Assembly (NCBI GenBank): GCA_010672825.2
Contig: JAAHFU020000002.1
Coordinates: forward strand, 1-64,000
From: Leptolyngbya sp. SIO1E4
GTDB taxonomy: Bacteria > Cyanobacteriota > Cyanobacteriia > Phormidesmidales > Phormidesmidaceae
DNA length: 64,000 nt
Direction of reading: 5' to 3'
How positions within the stretch are numbered: position 1 is the first letter of the stretch; each line of letters starts with the position of its first letter. Positions 8,638-17,324 of this stretch are shown one piece after another. The notes under the pieces were generated by a model. That model saw only the letters and a list, made by a program, of their open reading frames with translations, made no database searches and was not told where the DNA came from. The translations under genes were made by a program, and so were the position numbers.

Positions 8638-9348
8638 AAGTTGTCTCCAAAATCAAAGCTGTGTAGAGAGTCAGATTTCGGAGAGAAACTTGCCAATATG
8701 AACCGTGGAAAAACTGTAAATACTGAAAACAATTGCTGCAACCGATACTTCATCCTCTACTTATTGGCCATTATAACCTTCGACTTAGGCTTTCGTGAGA
8801 ACTTTCCACCTCCAGGGTGGTCGCTCTCTGGTAGAACTCTGCCTGATCTCTATATAAGGTTGATACGAAACTCCAATCGTCAATTGGTAGGCCGACTTCT
8901 TCTCCTCAGAGTTAATGAGTGAGGCCGTTCTTAAGGGTCTGCGCTACGGCATTTTTCAGCCTTGCTGTGGGGTGGGCTTGAGCCGTTTCTAGCGTTTGAA
9001 AGCCCGGCTGTGAGAGAGGTTTGTACGATTGTTGGAATCCTTTCTTAGCCGGGTTCTGCCATGGCACTTAGGGGTGTGGGCTGCGCTAGCTACCTCCAGC
9101 GCTAGCTGCTGCCGCCATGTTGGATGACGATGATCTATCAAGAACTCCTTATATTAAGAATGATTATTAACCCGACTTTTTTACCTGACTGCTCAACCCT
9201 AGCCAGCGGTTTCTTGAGTAATGCCCTCAGGAGGTCACGATAGTCTCTTGAGTAATGCCCTCAGGAGGTCACGATAGTCTAAAGACAAAGGCCGCGCGCA
9301 CCGCGTGCCAGGTTACTATTGACTGCTGACTCGCACCTCATATTTGCC
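8638..9348. other. 711-bp intergenic region between divergent rbp and yjbQ
   Basis: Apart from promoters for both flanking genes nothing coding is convincing; the open frame at 8641-8922 has no family features and covers the rbp leader. An AT-rich TTATATAG-like box on the minus strand near 8848-8862 could be a -10 element for rbp. A GCGCTAGCT motif occurs twice near 9080-9110, and a 34-bp tandem repeat lies at 9212-9280. Confidence 0.5.
9212..9280. repeat. 34-bp perfect tandem duplication
   Basis: The unit starting TCTTGAGTAATGCCCTCAGG and ending CACGATAGTC is present at 9212-9245 and again at 9246-9279 with no mismatch. It lies 70-140 bp upstream of the yjbQ start. Each unit contains the small inverted repeat CCTC-AG-GAGG. 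Confidence 0.95.
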
Positions 9349-9783
9349 ATGACTGCTACTGCCATCACCCGGCATTATCAAAAAGTTCTTGACCTCCAGA
9401 CTCGAGGAAAATCACTGCAACGCTTTACGCAGCAAGTTCAAGGGGCCGTGAGTGAATCGGGTATCACCACGGGTCTCTGTACCGTGTTTATCCGTCACAC
9501 CTCGGCGAGTCTCATCATTCAAGAGAACGCAGATCCAGATGTACTGGTTGATTTGGAGTCATTTTTGGCCAAGCTGGTGCCGGAGCAGGCCTATTACGTG
9601 CACAGCACTGAAGGGCCAGATGATATGCCCGCGCATATTCGGTCTGTTCTGACCAGCACCTCTGAAAATATCCCGGTGGTTAACGGTCGATTGGCATTGG
9701 GTACTTGGCAAGGCATTTATCTGTGGGAGCACAGATCGCGGGGGCACCATCGCGAAGTCGTTATACATGTGATGGGCAGCTAG
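9349..9783 (+). CDS. YjbQ family protein (UPF0047)
   Basis: Small conserved protein of 144 residues with the UPF0047 signature: GLCTVFIRHTSASLIIQEN near the N-terminus and a C-terminal LGTWQGIYLWEHRSRGHHREV. His and Glu residues of these motifs are those conserved throughout the family. E. coli YjbQ has been shown to have weak thiamine-phosphate synthase side activity; the physiological role remains unsettled. A TTG at 9319 would add ten residues, but the ATG at 9349 gives the usual family length. The stop codon is followed immediately by the era start, so the two are very probably co-transcribed. Confidence 0.9.
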   Translation: MTATAITRHYQKVLDLQTRGKSLQRFTQQVQGAVSESGITTGLCTVFIRHTSASLIIQENADPDVLVDLESFLAKLVPEQAYYVHSTEGPDDMPAHIRSVLTSTSENIPVVNGRLALGTWQGIYLWEHRSRGHHREVVIHVMGS

Positions 9784-9786
9784 GTG

Positions 9787-10728
9787 ATGATGACTGACGC
9801 ATCTGAATTCTCAGTGATCCCAACCTCACCACCGGGGTTGCGCTCCGGTTTCGTTGGTATTGTCGGGCGGCCCAATGTGGGCAAATCGACTCTGATGAAT
9901 TATCTGATTGGGCAAAAGGTTGCGATTACCTCTCCTACGGCTCAAACTACCCGCAACCGTCTGCGAGGTATTCTCACCACTGATGCAGCCCAAATTATTT
10001 TCGTAGATACCCCAGGTATCCATAAGCCTCACCACGAGCTAGGGAAAGTATTGGTGCATAATGCCCGTACTGCAATTGCTTCTGTTGACCTGGTGCTGTT
10101 TGTGGTGGATGGCTCTGTACCTGCCGGACGAGGGGATCTGTTCATTGCCGATCTCTTAAGCCAGCAAACCCCTCCAGTCTTTTTGGGCCTCAACAAAATT
10201 GATCTGCGATCGCCAGATACCGCCGCAGAAATTACGGCAAGTTATCAAGCGATTGCAGCAGAGCGCGGATGGCCTCTCTGGGAATTCTCGGCAGCCACCG
10301 GCGCGGGCATTGCTGATTTACAGTCTCAACTCATTCAGGGGTTAGAGCCTGGCCCTTACTACTACCCGCCGGATTTGGTGACGGATCAGCCCGAGCGTTT
10401 CATTATGGGGGAACTCATTCGAGAGCAAATTCTCTACCATACGCGCCAAGAAGTTCCCCATTCTGTGGCGATCGCGATCGACCGTGTAGAAGAGGACGTT
10501 GCCATTACCCGTATCCTGGCAACGATCCACGTTGAGCGCGACTCCCAAAAAGGGATTTTGATCGGCAAGCGAGGCACCATGCTGAAGGTGATTGGCAGTG
10601 CTGCCCGTCAGCAGATGCAGAAGCTTATTACCGGCAAAGTGTATCTAGAACTATTCGTCAAGGTAGAGCCTAAATGGCGGCAGTCTCGTACCCGCCTGGC
10701 TGAACTGGGTTATCAGCGAGAAGAATAG
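9787..10728 (+). CDS. era: GTPase Era
   Basis: Essential GTPase that binds the 3' end of 16S rRNA and helps 30S assembly. The G1 motif GRPNVGKST, the switch motif TTRNRLRG, G3 DTPGIH and G4 NKID are in order, followed by a C-terminal KH domain with the ILIGKRGTMLKVIGS loop and the closing LELFVKVEPKWR typical of Era. Length is about 313 residues, usual for the family, with a short extra N-terminal tail (MTDASEF...). Start codons GTG (9784), ATG (9787) and ATG (9790) lie in a row directly after the yjbQ stop, pointing to translational coupling. Confidence 0.97.
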   Translation: MMTDASEFSVIPTSPPGLRSGFVGIVGRPNVGKSTLMNYLIGQKVAITSPTAQTTRNRLRGILTTDAAQIIFVDTPGIHKPHHELGKVLVHNARTAIASVDLVLFVVDGSVPAGRGDLFIADLLSQQTPPVFLGLNKIDLRSPDTAAEITASYQAIAAERGWPLWEFSAATGAGIADLQSQLIQGLEPGPYYYPPDLVTDQPERFIMGELIREQILYHTRQEVPHSVAIAIDRVEEDVAITRILATIHVERDSQKGILIGKRGTMLKVIGSAARQQMQKLITGKVYLELFVKVEPKWRQSRTRLAELGYQREE

Positions 10729-10854
10729 GGGCGAGAATAGCCAGCGTCACTAGGGATTGTTATCTCTCCGGAGGATCTGCAGTTTGCGTTGGTGGCGGCC
10801 TCGTTAGGTGGTGGGTGCTAAACCTGCGATCTCCCCACTCAGCCTGACAGCGTT

Positions 10855-10884
10855 CCTGCTCAACTGTTTCCTGCTCAACTGTTT
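10855..10884. repeat. 15-bp perfect tandem repeat
   Basis: CCTGCTCAACTGTTT is present twice head to tail (10855-10869, 10870-10884), just before the start of the ABA4-like gene. It may alter spacing of the leader; no other function is apparent. Confidence 0.9.
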
Positions 10885-10916
10885 ATAGTGAAGGCGTGTT
10901 GTTATTGCGATCGCCG

Positions 10917-11399
10917 ATGCTTTTGCCCACCGCTGAAGACCTGGATCGGATTTTTCAAGTTGCGAATCTATTTGTATTACCCTTTTGGGCACTGATGGTG
11001 CTGCTGCCCAACTGGCAAGTGACCCGACGGGTGATGCAGTCTTACATTCCGTTTGCAGCCCTGGCTAGTTTGTATGTTTATCTGTTTGCAACCCTGGACG
11101 GCAGCATTTTAGAAGCGTTTTCAGATCCTCAACTCGAGTTGAGCAGTTTGGCTGGAATGTTCGCCAATTCTCAAGTAATGGCAACAGGGTGGGTGCACTT
11201 TTTGGTGATGGATCTGTTTGTCGGGCGCTGGATTTATTTACAGGGTCAAGAAAATGGCGTCTTTACCCGTCATTCTTTAGCATTTTGCTTATTTGCAGGG
11301 CCTCTAGGGTTACTGACCCACTTCATCACCGATGCGATTACCCAGCGCTTTTTTCAATCTGCGCCTGAAAATACCCCGTCAGAAACGACTGCTGTATAA
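10917..11399 (+). CDS. ABA4-like membrane protein (DUF4281)
   Basis: Membrane protein of 160 residues with four predicted hydrophobic segments: FVLPFWALMVLLP, PFAALASLYVYLF, the segment around ATGWVHFLVMDLFVGRWIY, and CLFAGPLGLLTHFI. The motif GWVHFLVMDLFVGRW and the following GPLGLL are characteristic of the ABA4 family. The plant member is needed to make neoxanthin; in cyanobacteria the role is not established. A GTG at 10896 would extend the product by seven residues. The next gene on the same strand, a solute-binding protein, starts 77 bp later, and no functional link is evident. Confidence 0.85.
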   Translation: MLLPTAEDLDRIFQVANLFVLPFWALMVLLPNWQVTRRVMQSYIPFAALASLYVYLFATLDGSILEAFSDPQLELSSLAGMFANSQVMATGWVHFLVMDLFVGRWIYLQGQENGVFTRHSLAFCLFAGPLGLLTHFITDAITQRFFQSAPENTPSETTAV

Positions 11400-11476
11400 G
11401 GGTTGATTGACAGTTAACCCCTACAGAGGGCTTAATATAGCTCATTCTGGATTGTCCCTTCTTCTGGGGTTGCCCT

Positions 11477-13165
11477 ATGGTTTTGTCTGGTCTGTCTCCC
11501 TTTCTGCGTATCCGCCGCGCTTTTTCTCGTCGGCAATGGCGATCGCTCATACAGTTTGGTGCATTGGTGGGCGTCTGCCTAGCTCTGGTTGTGGCCTGTG
11601 GCGGCAGCCCCACCCCAGAGGCCAATCCGACTGGAGAAACGACCAGCGCCAACGGCAACGGGCGCGTCACCATCGGTACGACCCTAACGGCTCGCACTTT
11701 GGATCCTGCTGATGCCTACGAAATTTTTCCGGGAATTTTGTTGCACAATCTGGGGGATCAGCTCTATGCCTACGAACCTGGCACTACTGAGTTGGTTCCC
11801 CAACTTGCGGCAGAGATGCCTACGGTGAGTGACGACGGTCTGACGTATGTGATTCCGCTGCGGGAGGATGTCACCTTCCATGATGGCACCCCCTTTAATG
11901 CGGAAGCGATGGCTTTTTCCATTCAGCGTTTTATGGAAAATGGCGGGCGTCCGGCTTTCTTGCTGGCAGAAAGAATTGAATCTGTGGAAGCGACAGGCGA
12001 TTCTGAGCTGACGATTACCCTCAATACCCCCTTTGCTGCGTTCACGGCTTTGATGACCTTTTGGGGGGTGACCCCCGTGCTGCCGGATGCCTACGAAATT
12101 GCTGAAGGCAGTTTTGTCCCAGACAGTTTTATTGGCACGGGTCCTTACAAGTTGGCCTCTTTTAGCAGCGATGCCATCAAGCTAGATGTCAACGAAGACT
12201 ATTGGGGCGAAACGCCTGCAAACGAGGGCATTGACATTCAAATCTTCACCAGTCCGGCCAACCTCTACAACACCTTTCAAACGGGTGGGATTGATGTCGC
12301 CTATCAGACTTTAGACCCTGACCAAATTGCAGCCCTGGAGCGGGATGCTGACTCGGGTGGTTGGCAGGTGATTGAAGCCGGAACCACCGTGGTCAATTAT
12401 ATGAGTCTCAACCAGAAAATTGAGCCGTTGAATGACGTCCGGGTACGGCAGGCGATCGCGGCCATGATTGATCGCAACCTGGTCAACGAGCGCGTCTTTC
12501 AAGGGCAGGCAGAGCCGCTCTATAGTCTTATTCCCACCAGCTTTGATGTCTACGAGCCTGTGTTGCAACAAGCCTACGGCGATGGCGATTTTGCAATGGC
12601 AGAGGAACTGCTGCGAGAAGCGGGCTTCTCTGAAAGTAACCCCTTTACGTTTGAGATCTGGTATCCCTCAGCGTCAACCACTCGGGAAATTGTGGCCAGT
12701 ACGCTGAAAGAGTCCTTTGAAACAGGGCTACCTGGACTGGTCACCGTCACGGTACAAACCGCTGAAAGTGCCACCCTCTGGGGCAATATCGATAAAGGAG
12801 TTTATCCGGCTGTCCTTGCGAACTGGTATCCCGATTACTACGACGTGGATACCTTTGTGCAGCCCTTCATGAGTTGTGATGAAGGCTCCGAAGAAACCCT
12901 CTGCGAAGAAGGTGCGAGCCAGGGAAATGGATCTTTCTACTACAGCGATAAAGCCAACGACCTGATTGTTGCCCAAAGTACAGAACAAGATCCTGAAGCC
13001 CGCAAACAAATCTTCAAAGAGATTCAGACCTTACTTAAGGAAGACGTTCCCTACATTCCGCTTTGGCAAAATAAGGACTACGTTTTTGCCCAATCTGGGG
13101 TTGCAGGGGTTGCCATTCAACCCACTCAGCAGTTTTTGCTATGGCAAATTAGTAAAGAAAGCTAG
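11477..13165 (+). CDS. oligopeptide-type ABC substrate-binding lipoprotein (family 5), second copy
   Basis: Periplasmic solute-binding protein of 562 residues. A highly basic N-terminus and a hydrophobic stretch end in LALVVAC with the lipid-modified Cys41. The body carries the family pattern: TIGTTLTARTLDPADAYEIF, FHDGTPFNAEAMAFSIQRF, the FIGTGPYKL segment and RVRQAIAAMIDRNLV. It differs clearly from the paralogue at 6325-8133: the ligand pocket region and the C-terminal part (NWYPDYYDVDTF, then YIPLWQNKDYVFA) match the branch with an NWYPDY motif. Again there is no permease or ATPase gene nearby. The ligand is unknown. Confidence 0.92.
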   Translation: MVLSGLSPFLRIRRAFSRRQWRSLIQFGALVGVCLALVVACGGSPTPEANPTGETTSANGNGRVTIGTTLTARTLDPADAYEIFPGILLHNLGDQLYAYEPGTTELVPQLAAEMPTVSDDGLTYVIPLREDVTFHDGTPFNAEAMAFSIQRFMENGGRPAFLLAERIESVEATGDSELTITLNTPFAAFTALMTFWGVTPVLPDAYEIAEGSFVPDSFIGTGPYKLASFSSDAIKLDVNEDYWGETPANEGIDIQIFTSPANLYNTFQTGGIDVAYQTLDPDQIAALERDADSGGWQVIEAGTTVVNYMSLNQKIEPLNDVRVRQAIAAMIDRNLVNERVFQGQAEPLYSLIPTSFDVYEPVLQQAYGDGDFAMAEELLREAGFSESNPFTFEIWYPSASTTREIVASTLKESFETGLPGLVTVTVQTAESATLWGNIDKGVYPAVLANWYPDYYDVDTFVQPFMSCDEGSEETLCEEGASQGNGSFYYSDKANDLIVAQSTEQDPEARKQIFKEIQTLLKEDVPYIPLWQNKDYVFAQSGVAGVAIQPTQQFLLWQISKES

Positions 13166-13205
13166 CGTCTCTGGGTTGGCCTCTCCGTAGTTGTTGGTGA
13201 GATTG

Positions 13206-13256
13206 AGTAAACTTTGTCAATTTGTATCTGCGCTACTGAAGTAAACTAGTCAATAC
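13206..13256. promoter_or_regulatory. repeated AGTAAACT boxes upstream of the TetR gene
   Basis: AGTAAACTTTGTCAAT (from 13206) and AGTAAACTAGTCAATA (from 13241) are two copies of one motif 35 bp apart, 33-83 bp before the TetR start. The spacing and place are what an autoregulatory operator or an overlapping promoter would show. This is inference from position only. Confidence 0.35.
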
Positions 13257-13288
13257 AATCAAAGCGGGCAATTGAGTCCTATTTATCT

Positions 13289-13897
13289 ATGACCGTCGCT
13301 TTGAATAAAACTGACAAAGCTACCCAGATACTTAATGGTGCACTCCAAGAGTTTTTGGCGCGGGGATATGCAGGCACCAGTATGGATCGGGTGGCAGCCA
13401 CGGCAGGGGTGTCAAAGCCGACGGTTTACAACCATTTCCAAGATAAGGAGGGGTTGTTTCGGGCGTTGGTGCAAAAGATCGCGCGGGAGCGATTTCAGCT
13501 GAAATTTAATCCAGAGTCTTTGAGCCGACCGCCGGAAGAGTCTTTGCCTTACTTGCTAGAGTCGCTGCTGGAAACGATCGCAGGGGATGATGAGTATCAC
13601 GATTTTTTTCGGCTCGTCATTGGAGAATCAGGGCGCTTCCCAGAACTCGCGAGAACCTTTATCACGTATCTCAGTAAGCCCGGATTGGAAATGATGCAGT
13701 GCTATTTCGACAATCATCCCGAATTCGGATTTACCGATTCTCGGCCCATCTCACAAATCGTCATTGGCTCTGTCGTACACATGATGCTGACTCAATACAT
13801 TTTGCATGGTCGAGACATCATGCCTTTGAGTCGAGACCGGTTCATTGAAACTCTGACAAATCTGTTGATTAGCTCACCTAATTCGCTCCAGTTTTAG
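13289..13897 (+). CDS. TetR/AcrR family transcriptional regulator
   Basis: Dimeric repressor type of 202 residues. The N-terminal three-helix DNA-binding unit is clear (AATAGVSKPTVYNHFQDKEGLFRAL at about residues 37-61), followed by an all-helical ligand domain with the TetR_C features of the AefR/AcrR-like branch (HDFFRLVIGESGRFPELARTF). Its ligand and targets are unknown. The intergenic region ahead holds two AGTAAACT boxes that may be its own operator. No efflux pump lies next to it; the closest genes are a solute-binding protein and RNase III. Confidence 0.92.
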   Translation: MTVALNKTDKATQILNGALQEFLARGYAGTSMDRVAATAGVSKPTVYNHFQDKEGLFRALVQKIARERFQLKFNPESLSRPPEESLPYLLESLLETIAGDDEYHDFFRLVIGESGRFPELARTFITYLSKPGLEMMQCYFDNHPEFGFTDSRPISQIVIGSVVHMMLTQYILHGRDIMPLSRDRFIETLTNLLISSPNSLQF

Positions 13898-14088
13898 CCA
13901 AGTTCTTATAATGGTTGTGATTCCAACGGGTTAACTCCCAATGGGGCAAGCAACTGAACCCTTGCTGTCTGAAAATGAGATCGTTGGAGTCCCTCAGCAG
14001 AGTTAGAGGGGCCTGCTAGAGCTTCGCCAATGCTACGTCAGAATATTCCTGAGCGTGTCGCTACAGGTTGATTAATCTGCACCTTGTC

Positions 14089-14760
14089 ATGAGCAGCTCG
14101 CCATCTTTTAAGAACCCGGCACTTTTTCTGCAAGCAATGACGCATAAGTCTTATGGTCGGGAGCATCCAGGCGTTGGAAGTGATAACGAACGCCTAGAGT
14201 TTTTAGGGGATGCTATCTTGACCTTCCTCTGTGGCGAATTTTTGTTTCAGCGATATCCCACGAAGGCCGAGGGAGAATTGACTGCGTTGCGGGCTTCCTT
14301 AGTCGATGCAACCCAGCTAGGCAAGTTTGCTGAACAGCTGCGGCTAAATCAGCATCTCCGCCTAGGCCGGGGGGTTGAGGGGAGTGGGGGCCGTCGAAAT
14401 GTGCGATTGCTGAGCAGTGCGTTTGAAGCGTTGGTCGGCGCGTATTTTCTGGATCAGCAAGCGACGGTAGAGCCTGTCCGGGACTTTGTATTTCCTCTGT
14501 TTGAGTCGGTGGTAGACGTGCTGGCGGATCCGACTCGTAATGTGAATGAGAAAAGTCGTCTGCAAGAATGGTCGCTGGCGAACACAGGCACTATCCCCAA
14601 TTACGCCATCATTGCCGAATCTGGGCCGGATCACGCCAAGCTCTTTACTGCAGAGGTTTGTATTGGGGCACAGGCCTATGGGCAGGGAACCGGACGGCGG
14701 AAGCAAGATGCTGAAAAAGCAGCTGCTCGAGATGGGCTCAAGCGACTGGGGTTACTGTAA
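14089..14760 (+). CDS. rnc: ribonuclease III
   Basis: Double-strand-specific endoribonuclease that processes rRNA precursors and structured RNAs. The family signature NERLEFLGD is at residues 33-41 (Glu37 and Asp41 match E. coli Glu41 and Asp45). The second acidic pair is LLSSAFEAL, where Glu113 matches Glu117 but Ser110 stands where E. coli has Asp114. A dsRNA-binding domain follows (about 150-222, closing with KQDAEKAAARDGLKRL). At 223 residues it has the normal length. A TTG at 14068 would add seven residues; the ATG is preferred. Cyanobacteria commonly carry more than one RNase III type, so another copy elsewhere is likely. Confidence 0.95.
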   Translation: MSSSPSFKNPALFLQAMTHKSYGREHPGVGSDNERLEFLGDAILTFLCGEFLFQRYPTKAEGELTALRASLVDATQLGKFAEQLRLNQHLRLGRGVEGSGGRRNVRLLSSAFEALVGAYFLDQQATVEPVRDFVFPLFESVVDVLADPTRNVNEKSRLQEWSLANTGTIPNYAIIAESGPDHAKLFTAEVCIGAQAYGQGTGRRKQDAEKAAARDGLKRLGLL

Positions 14761-14781
14761 TGTCAACAATTTCAGCTGCAG

Positions 14782-14802
14782 GCTTTCTAGAAGCTTTTTA
14801 TT
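14782..14802 (+). terminator. weak terminator after rnc
   Basis: A short GCTT/AAGC stem is followed directly by TTTTTATT. It falls 22 bp after the rnc stop and touches the 3' end of the convergent TPR gene. Confidence 0.4.
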
Positions 14803-16981
14803 AGAGCTTACGCCAAATGTCAGGGAGCCAGTCTGCCGGAATCTGACTCAGCGATCGCTGCTGCTCTTCGATGCCTAAATATTGGGCCTGTAAGTGTAGG
14901 TTTCTGACGATGGCCTGAAAAGCCGTCTCTACCGTGGCTGCTTCTAATGCCTGCCATCCCGTCAGAGCCTGTACATAATGATTGAGTGCTTGGGTTAAGG
15001 CGGTGTGTTGGGCTGCGGTATCAGGGGCCAGGGTGATGGCTAGCTGGTCATACACGACCCCAACGCTGTGGTGGGTGGCCCATAAGTCAAATCCTAGGGT
15101 TCCAGGGGACACCTGGGCTGCTGCAGATAACGCTGCTTCATAGGCTGCGATCGCCCGCTGCCAGGCTTGGATTTGTTCTGACGATGGCGCCGGGCAATAG
15201 CCGCCTAAATCCCAGTAAGCCGTGCCCAAATTGTTGTGGGTGGCGGCGCAGCCTGCAGGGTCAGTGTCTAGGGTGCGATAGGCGAGGGCATTTTGGTAAG
15301 CGGTCACCGCCTGCTCTAACAAAAAGACTGGACGTTCGTGGCGAGAGAGGCTCCACAGAGCAATGCCCAGATTGTTTTGGAGTTGCGCATAGGTTTGGGG
15401 TACTTGCTGGGGAGGAGACTTACATAAAGCCTCTTGGTAGGCCGCGATCGCCCGGTGTAGATGGGCCGCTTCATGGGTGTGTTGGGCCAAACTCCAATAG
15501 GCAGTTCCCAGATGAGTTTGGAGGGTGGCATACTCCATGGGCAAGATTTCTGCTGGAGTATATTGCAACGCTCGATGGAAAGCCCGCACCGCTTTACCCA
15601 GGTATTGGGCGGGCGATTGGAGAACTGCCAGCAGACTGTAGGCACTGCCCAGGTTGCTATGTAAACGAGTCAAGATTTCAGCCCCGGTACCAGGACTAAT
15701 CGGGGAAAGTGCTGCCTCATATAGCCCGCAACTATGGAGCAGACGCTGGTGGTAGGTTTCGACATCGGGGGTTTGTTGTGCCCATAGCCAGTAGAGGCTC
15801 CCCAAGTCGTTTAAGACTTCAGTCCGGTGGGGCGTGCTCGGGGCATCGACGGGTAGATTTTCGTATTGCTGGATAGCGGCCTGTAACGTCTCAGGGCTGC
15901 AGTCCCCTGCTTGGACGCGATCGCGTAATGCATAGGCCATTGCCCACCGCGTGCGATCGCTTAGCTGTGTCTCTGATTGCTGCTCTGGCTGCGTTTCTGA
16001 TGCAGGAAAGTCTGCGACGGGCGGGTACGACATCTCGGTCACTGCCGGATGACCCTCTTGGTCGGTGGCAGGAGCCGCTGTTGGCATCTCGGTTTCTGAG
16101 GCGTCAGCGGAGTCAAGGGCGGGGGGTAACGCCTCTGAGTGCGTGGCTGAAGGCGGCAGCAAGAAAGGAGAGTCTGGATTCTCTAACTGAGTCAGGTCTG
16201 CTTGCAGGTGATGCCATAATTCTTCAGAAAAGGTCGGGGTTCCTGCCTCTGCTGCCTCTGCTTCTGCTGTCTCGGGCTCGACTGCCTCGGGCTCTGCTGT
16301 CTCGGGCTCGGCTGCGGCCGGAATAACGGGAATGGTTGTTGACTGTGCGGGCGCTGCTGAGGGCTTCACGTCAGGTTCAGCTTCAGAACTGTCAGCCTCA
16401 GGGCGTTCCCAAAACTGCCACTGGCGGATGGGTGTAAAGGTTGCCTGGTGCGGCTGATCGGGGCCAATGACCGACAGCGGGGTGGGTTCCCCCATAAACT
16501 CGAACACTGTTTTACACAGCGTTGGCACGACTCGTTTAACCTGCTTTAACCAGGGTCGGGGCAGCCAGATCAGCAGACTGCATCCTAACTGTTGCCAGAC
16601 AGGCAGTAGGCCGCTTAACGACCTCAAAAACTGATATTGCTGATCAGCTCCCCGGTAAGTAAGTTGCTCAATCCCCAAAATTTGGAGTAACTGGAGATTT
16701 CTATAGGGAGATGTGGAGGCCCAATCTTGAAGTTGCTGAACCAGATCAGGCTCGTCAGCTGCGAAGATTAGTTGTGCTGAGGCGATCGCGCCTTGAGCCT
16801 GCAAGCTCGCTTCTAAGGTTGCTGCGAGTTGTCGCTGCAACGGTAAATCATCGCAGACTGCGACCCACAATTGATAAGGCGGCGTTGTCTGCAATGCGCT
16901 TTGCAACCGTTGATAGGTTTCCTGATTGTGGCCTGGCAGGATTTGAGAATGAATAGGAAGCACAGGAGATAAAGTGACCAC
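14801..16981 (-). CDS. TPR-repeat protein with N-terminal NTPase-like domain
   Basis: Soluble protein of 726 residues starting at a GTG. The first 200 or so residues (QLWVAVCDDLPLQRQLAATLEA ... GCSLLIWLPRPWLKQVKRVVP) look like the alternating strand-helix pattern of a nucleotide-binding fold, but no Walker A motif is present. A low-complexity linker of Ala/Glu/Pro (around 205-245) follows, then an acidic stretch, then six or more tetratricopeptide repeats (about 340-700) with the usual LGxAYWxLA and A-F-x-P spacing. TPR repeats serve protein binding; the partner is unknown. It resembles the TPR arm of STAND-type signalling proteins without a working P-loop. It is transcribed divergently from pcyA. 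Confidence 0.7.
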   Translation of the reverse strand: MVTLSPVLPIHSQILPGHNQETYQRLQSALQTTPPYQLWVAVCDDLPLQRQLAATLEASLQAQGAIASAQLIFAADEPDLVQQLQDWASTSPYRNLQLLQILGIEQLTYRGADQQYQFLRSLSGLLPVWQQLGCSLLIWLPRPWLKQVKRVVPTLCKTVFEFMGEPTPLSVIGPDQPHQATFTPIRQWQFWERPEADSSEAEPDVKPSAAPAQSTTIPVIPAAAEPETAEPEAVEPETAEAEAAEAGTPTFSEELWHHLQADLTQLENPDSPFLLPPSATHSEALPPALDSADASETEMPTAAPATDQEGHPAVTEMSYPPVADFPASETQPEQQSETQLSDRTRWAMAYALRDRVQAGDCSPETLQAAIQQYENLPVDAPSTPHRTEVLNDLGSLYWLWAQQTPDVETYHQRLLHSCGLYEAALSPISPGTGAEILTRLHSNLGSAYSLLAVLQSPAQYLGKAVRAFHRALQYTPAEILPMEYATLQTHLGTAYWSLAQHTHEAAHLHRAIAAYQEALCKSPPQQVPQTYAQLQNNLGIALWSLSRHERPVFLLEQAVTAYQNALAYRTLDTDPAGCAATHNNLGTAYWDLGGYCPAPSSEQIQAWQRAIAAYEAALSAAAQVSPGTLGFDLWATHHSVGVVYDQLAITLAPDTAAQHTALTQALNHYVQALTGWQALEAATVETAFQAIVRNLHLQAQYLGIEEQQRSLSQIPADWLPDIWRKL

Positions 16982-17324
16982 AGGAACTTTCAGCGATACG
17001 ACTGTACTTTAATTCTCGCGAATTAGTAGGATGGCTCAGGACAGAACTGTGGCAATTTTAAGACTGCCTTTGAAATATCTGAGGGAACGCCCTAGCTCCA
17101 GTCCTGCTCAGAAGCTATCCCAGCAAGCTGATATGCTGAAAACCAGTCGGTCATTTCAATAAATGAGTAGTTTTGATTCAGGGAACAGACATTATTGCGA
17201 CAGCATAACCCATGGCATCTGATTAAGCGGTGTCTCAGAGTCTGCTGCGACCCGCCCCCTTGCTCATCTCGACCTCACTCAAATGTCTCCGACTGGCCTC
17301 TCCGTTCATTAAGCCCTCTACCCT
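16982..17324. other. divergent promoter region, 343 bp
   Basis: This region lies between the TPR gene (minus) and pcyA (plus). A short palindrome TAATTC-TCGC-GAATTA sits at 17010-17025, close to the TPR gene start, and could be an operator. Nothing else is recognised. Confidence 0.45.

Noticed and set aside
8641-8922. 93-codon open frame before the rbp gene
   Set aside because: No ribosome binding site, no family features, and it covers the expected promoter and leader of the divergent rbp gene.
15184-15699. Plus-strand frame inside the TPR gene
   Set aside because: Mirror frame of the TPR coding sequence; Cys/Arg/Gly-rich composition typical of shadow frames.
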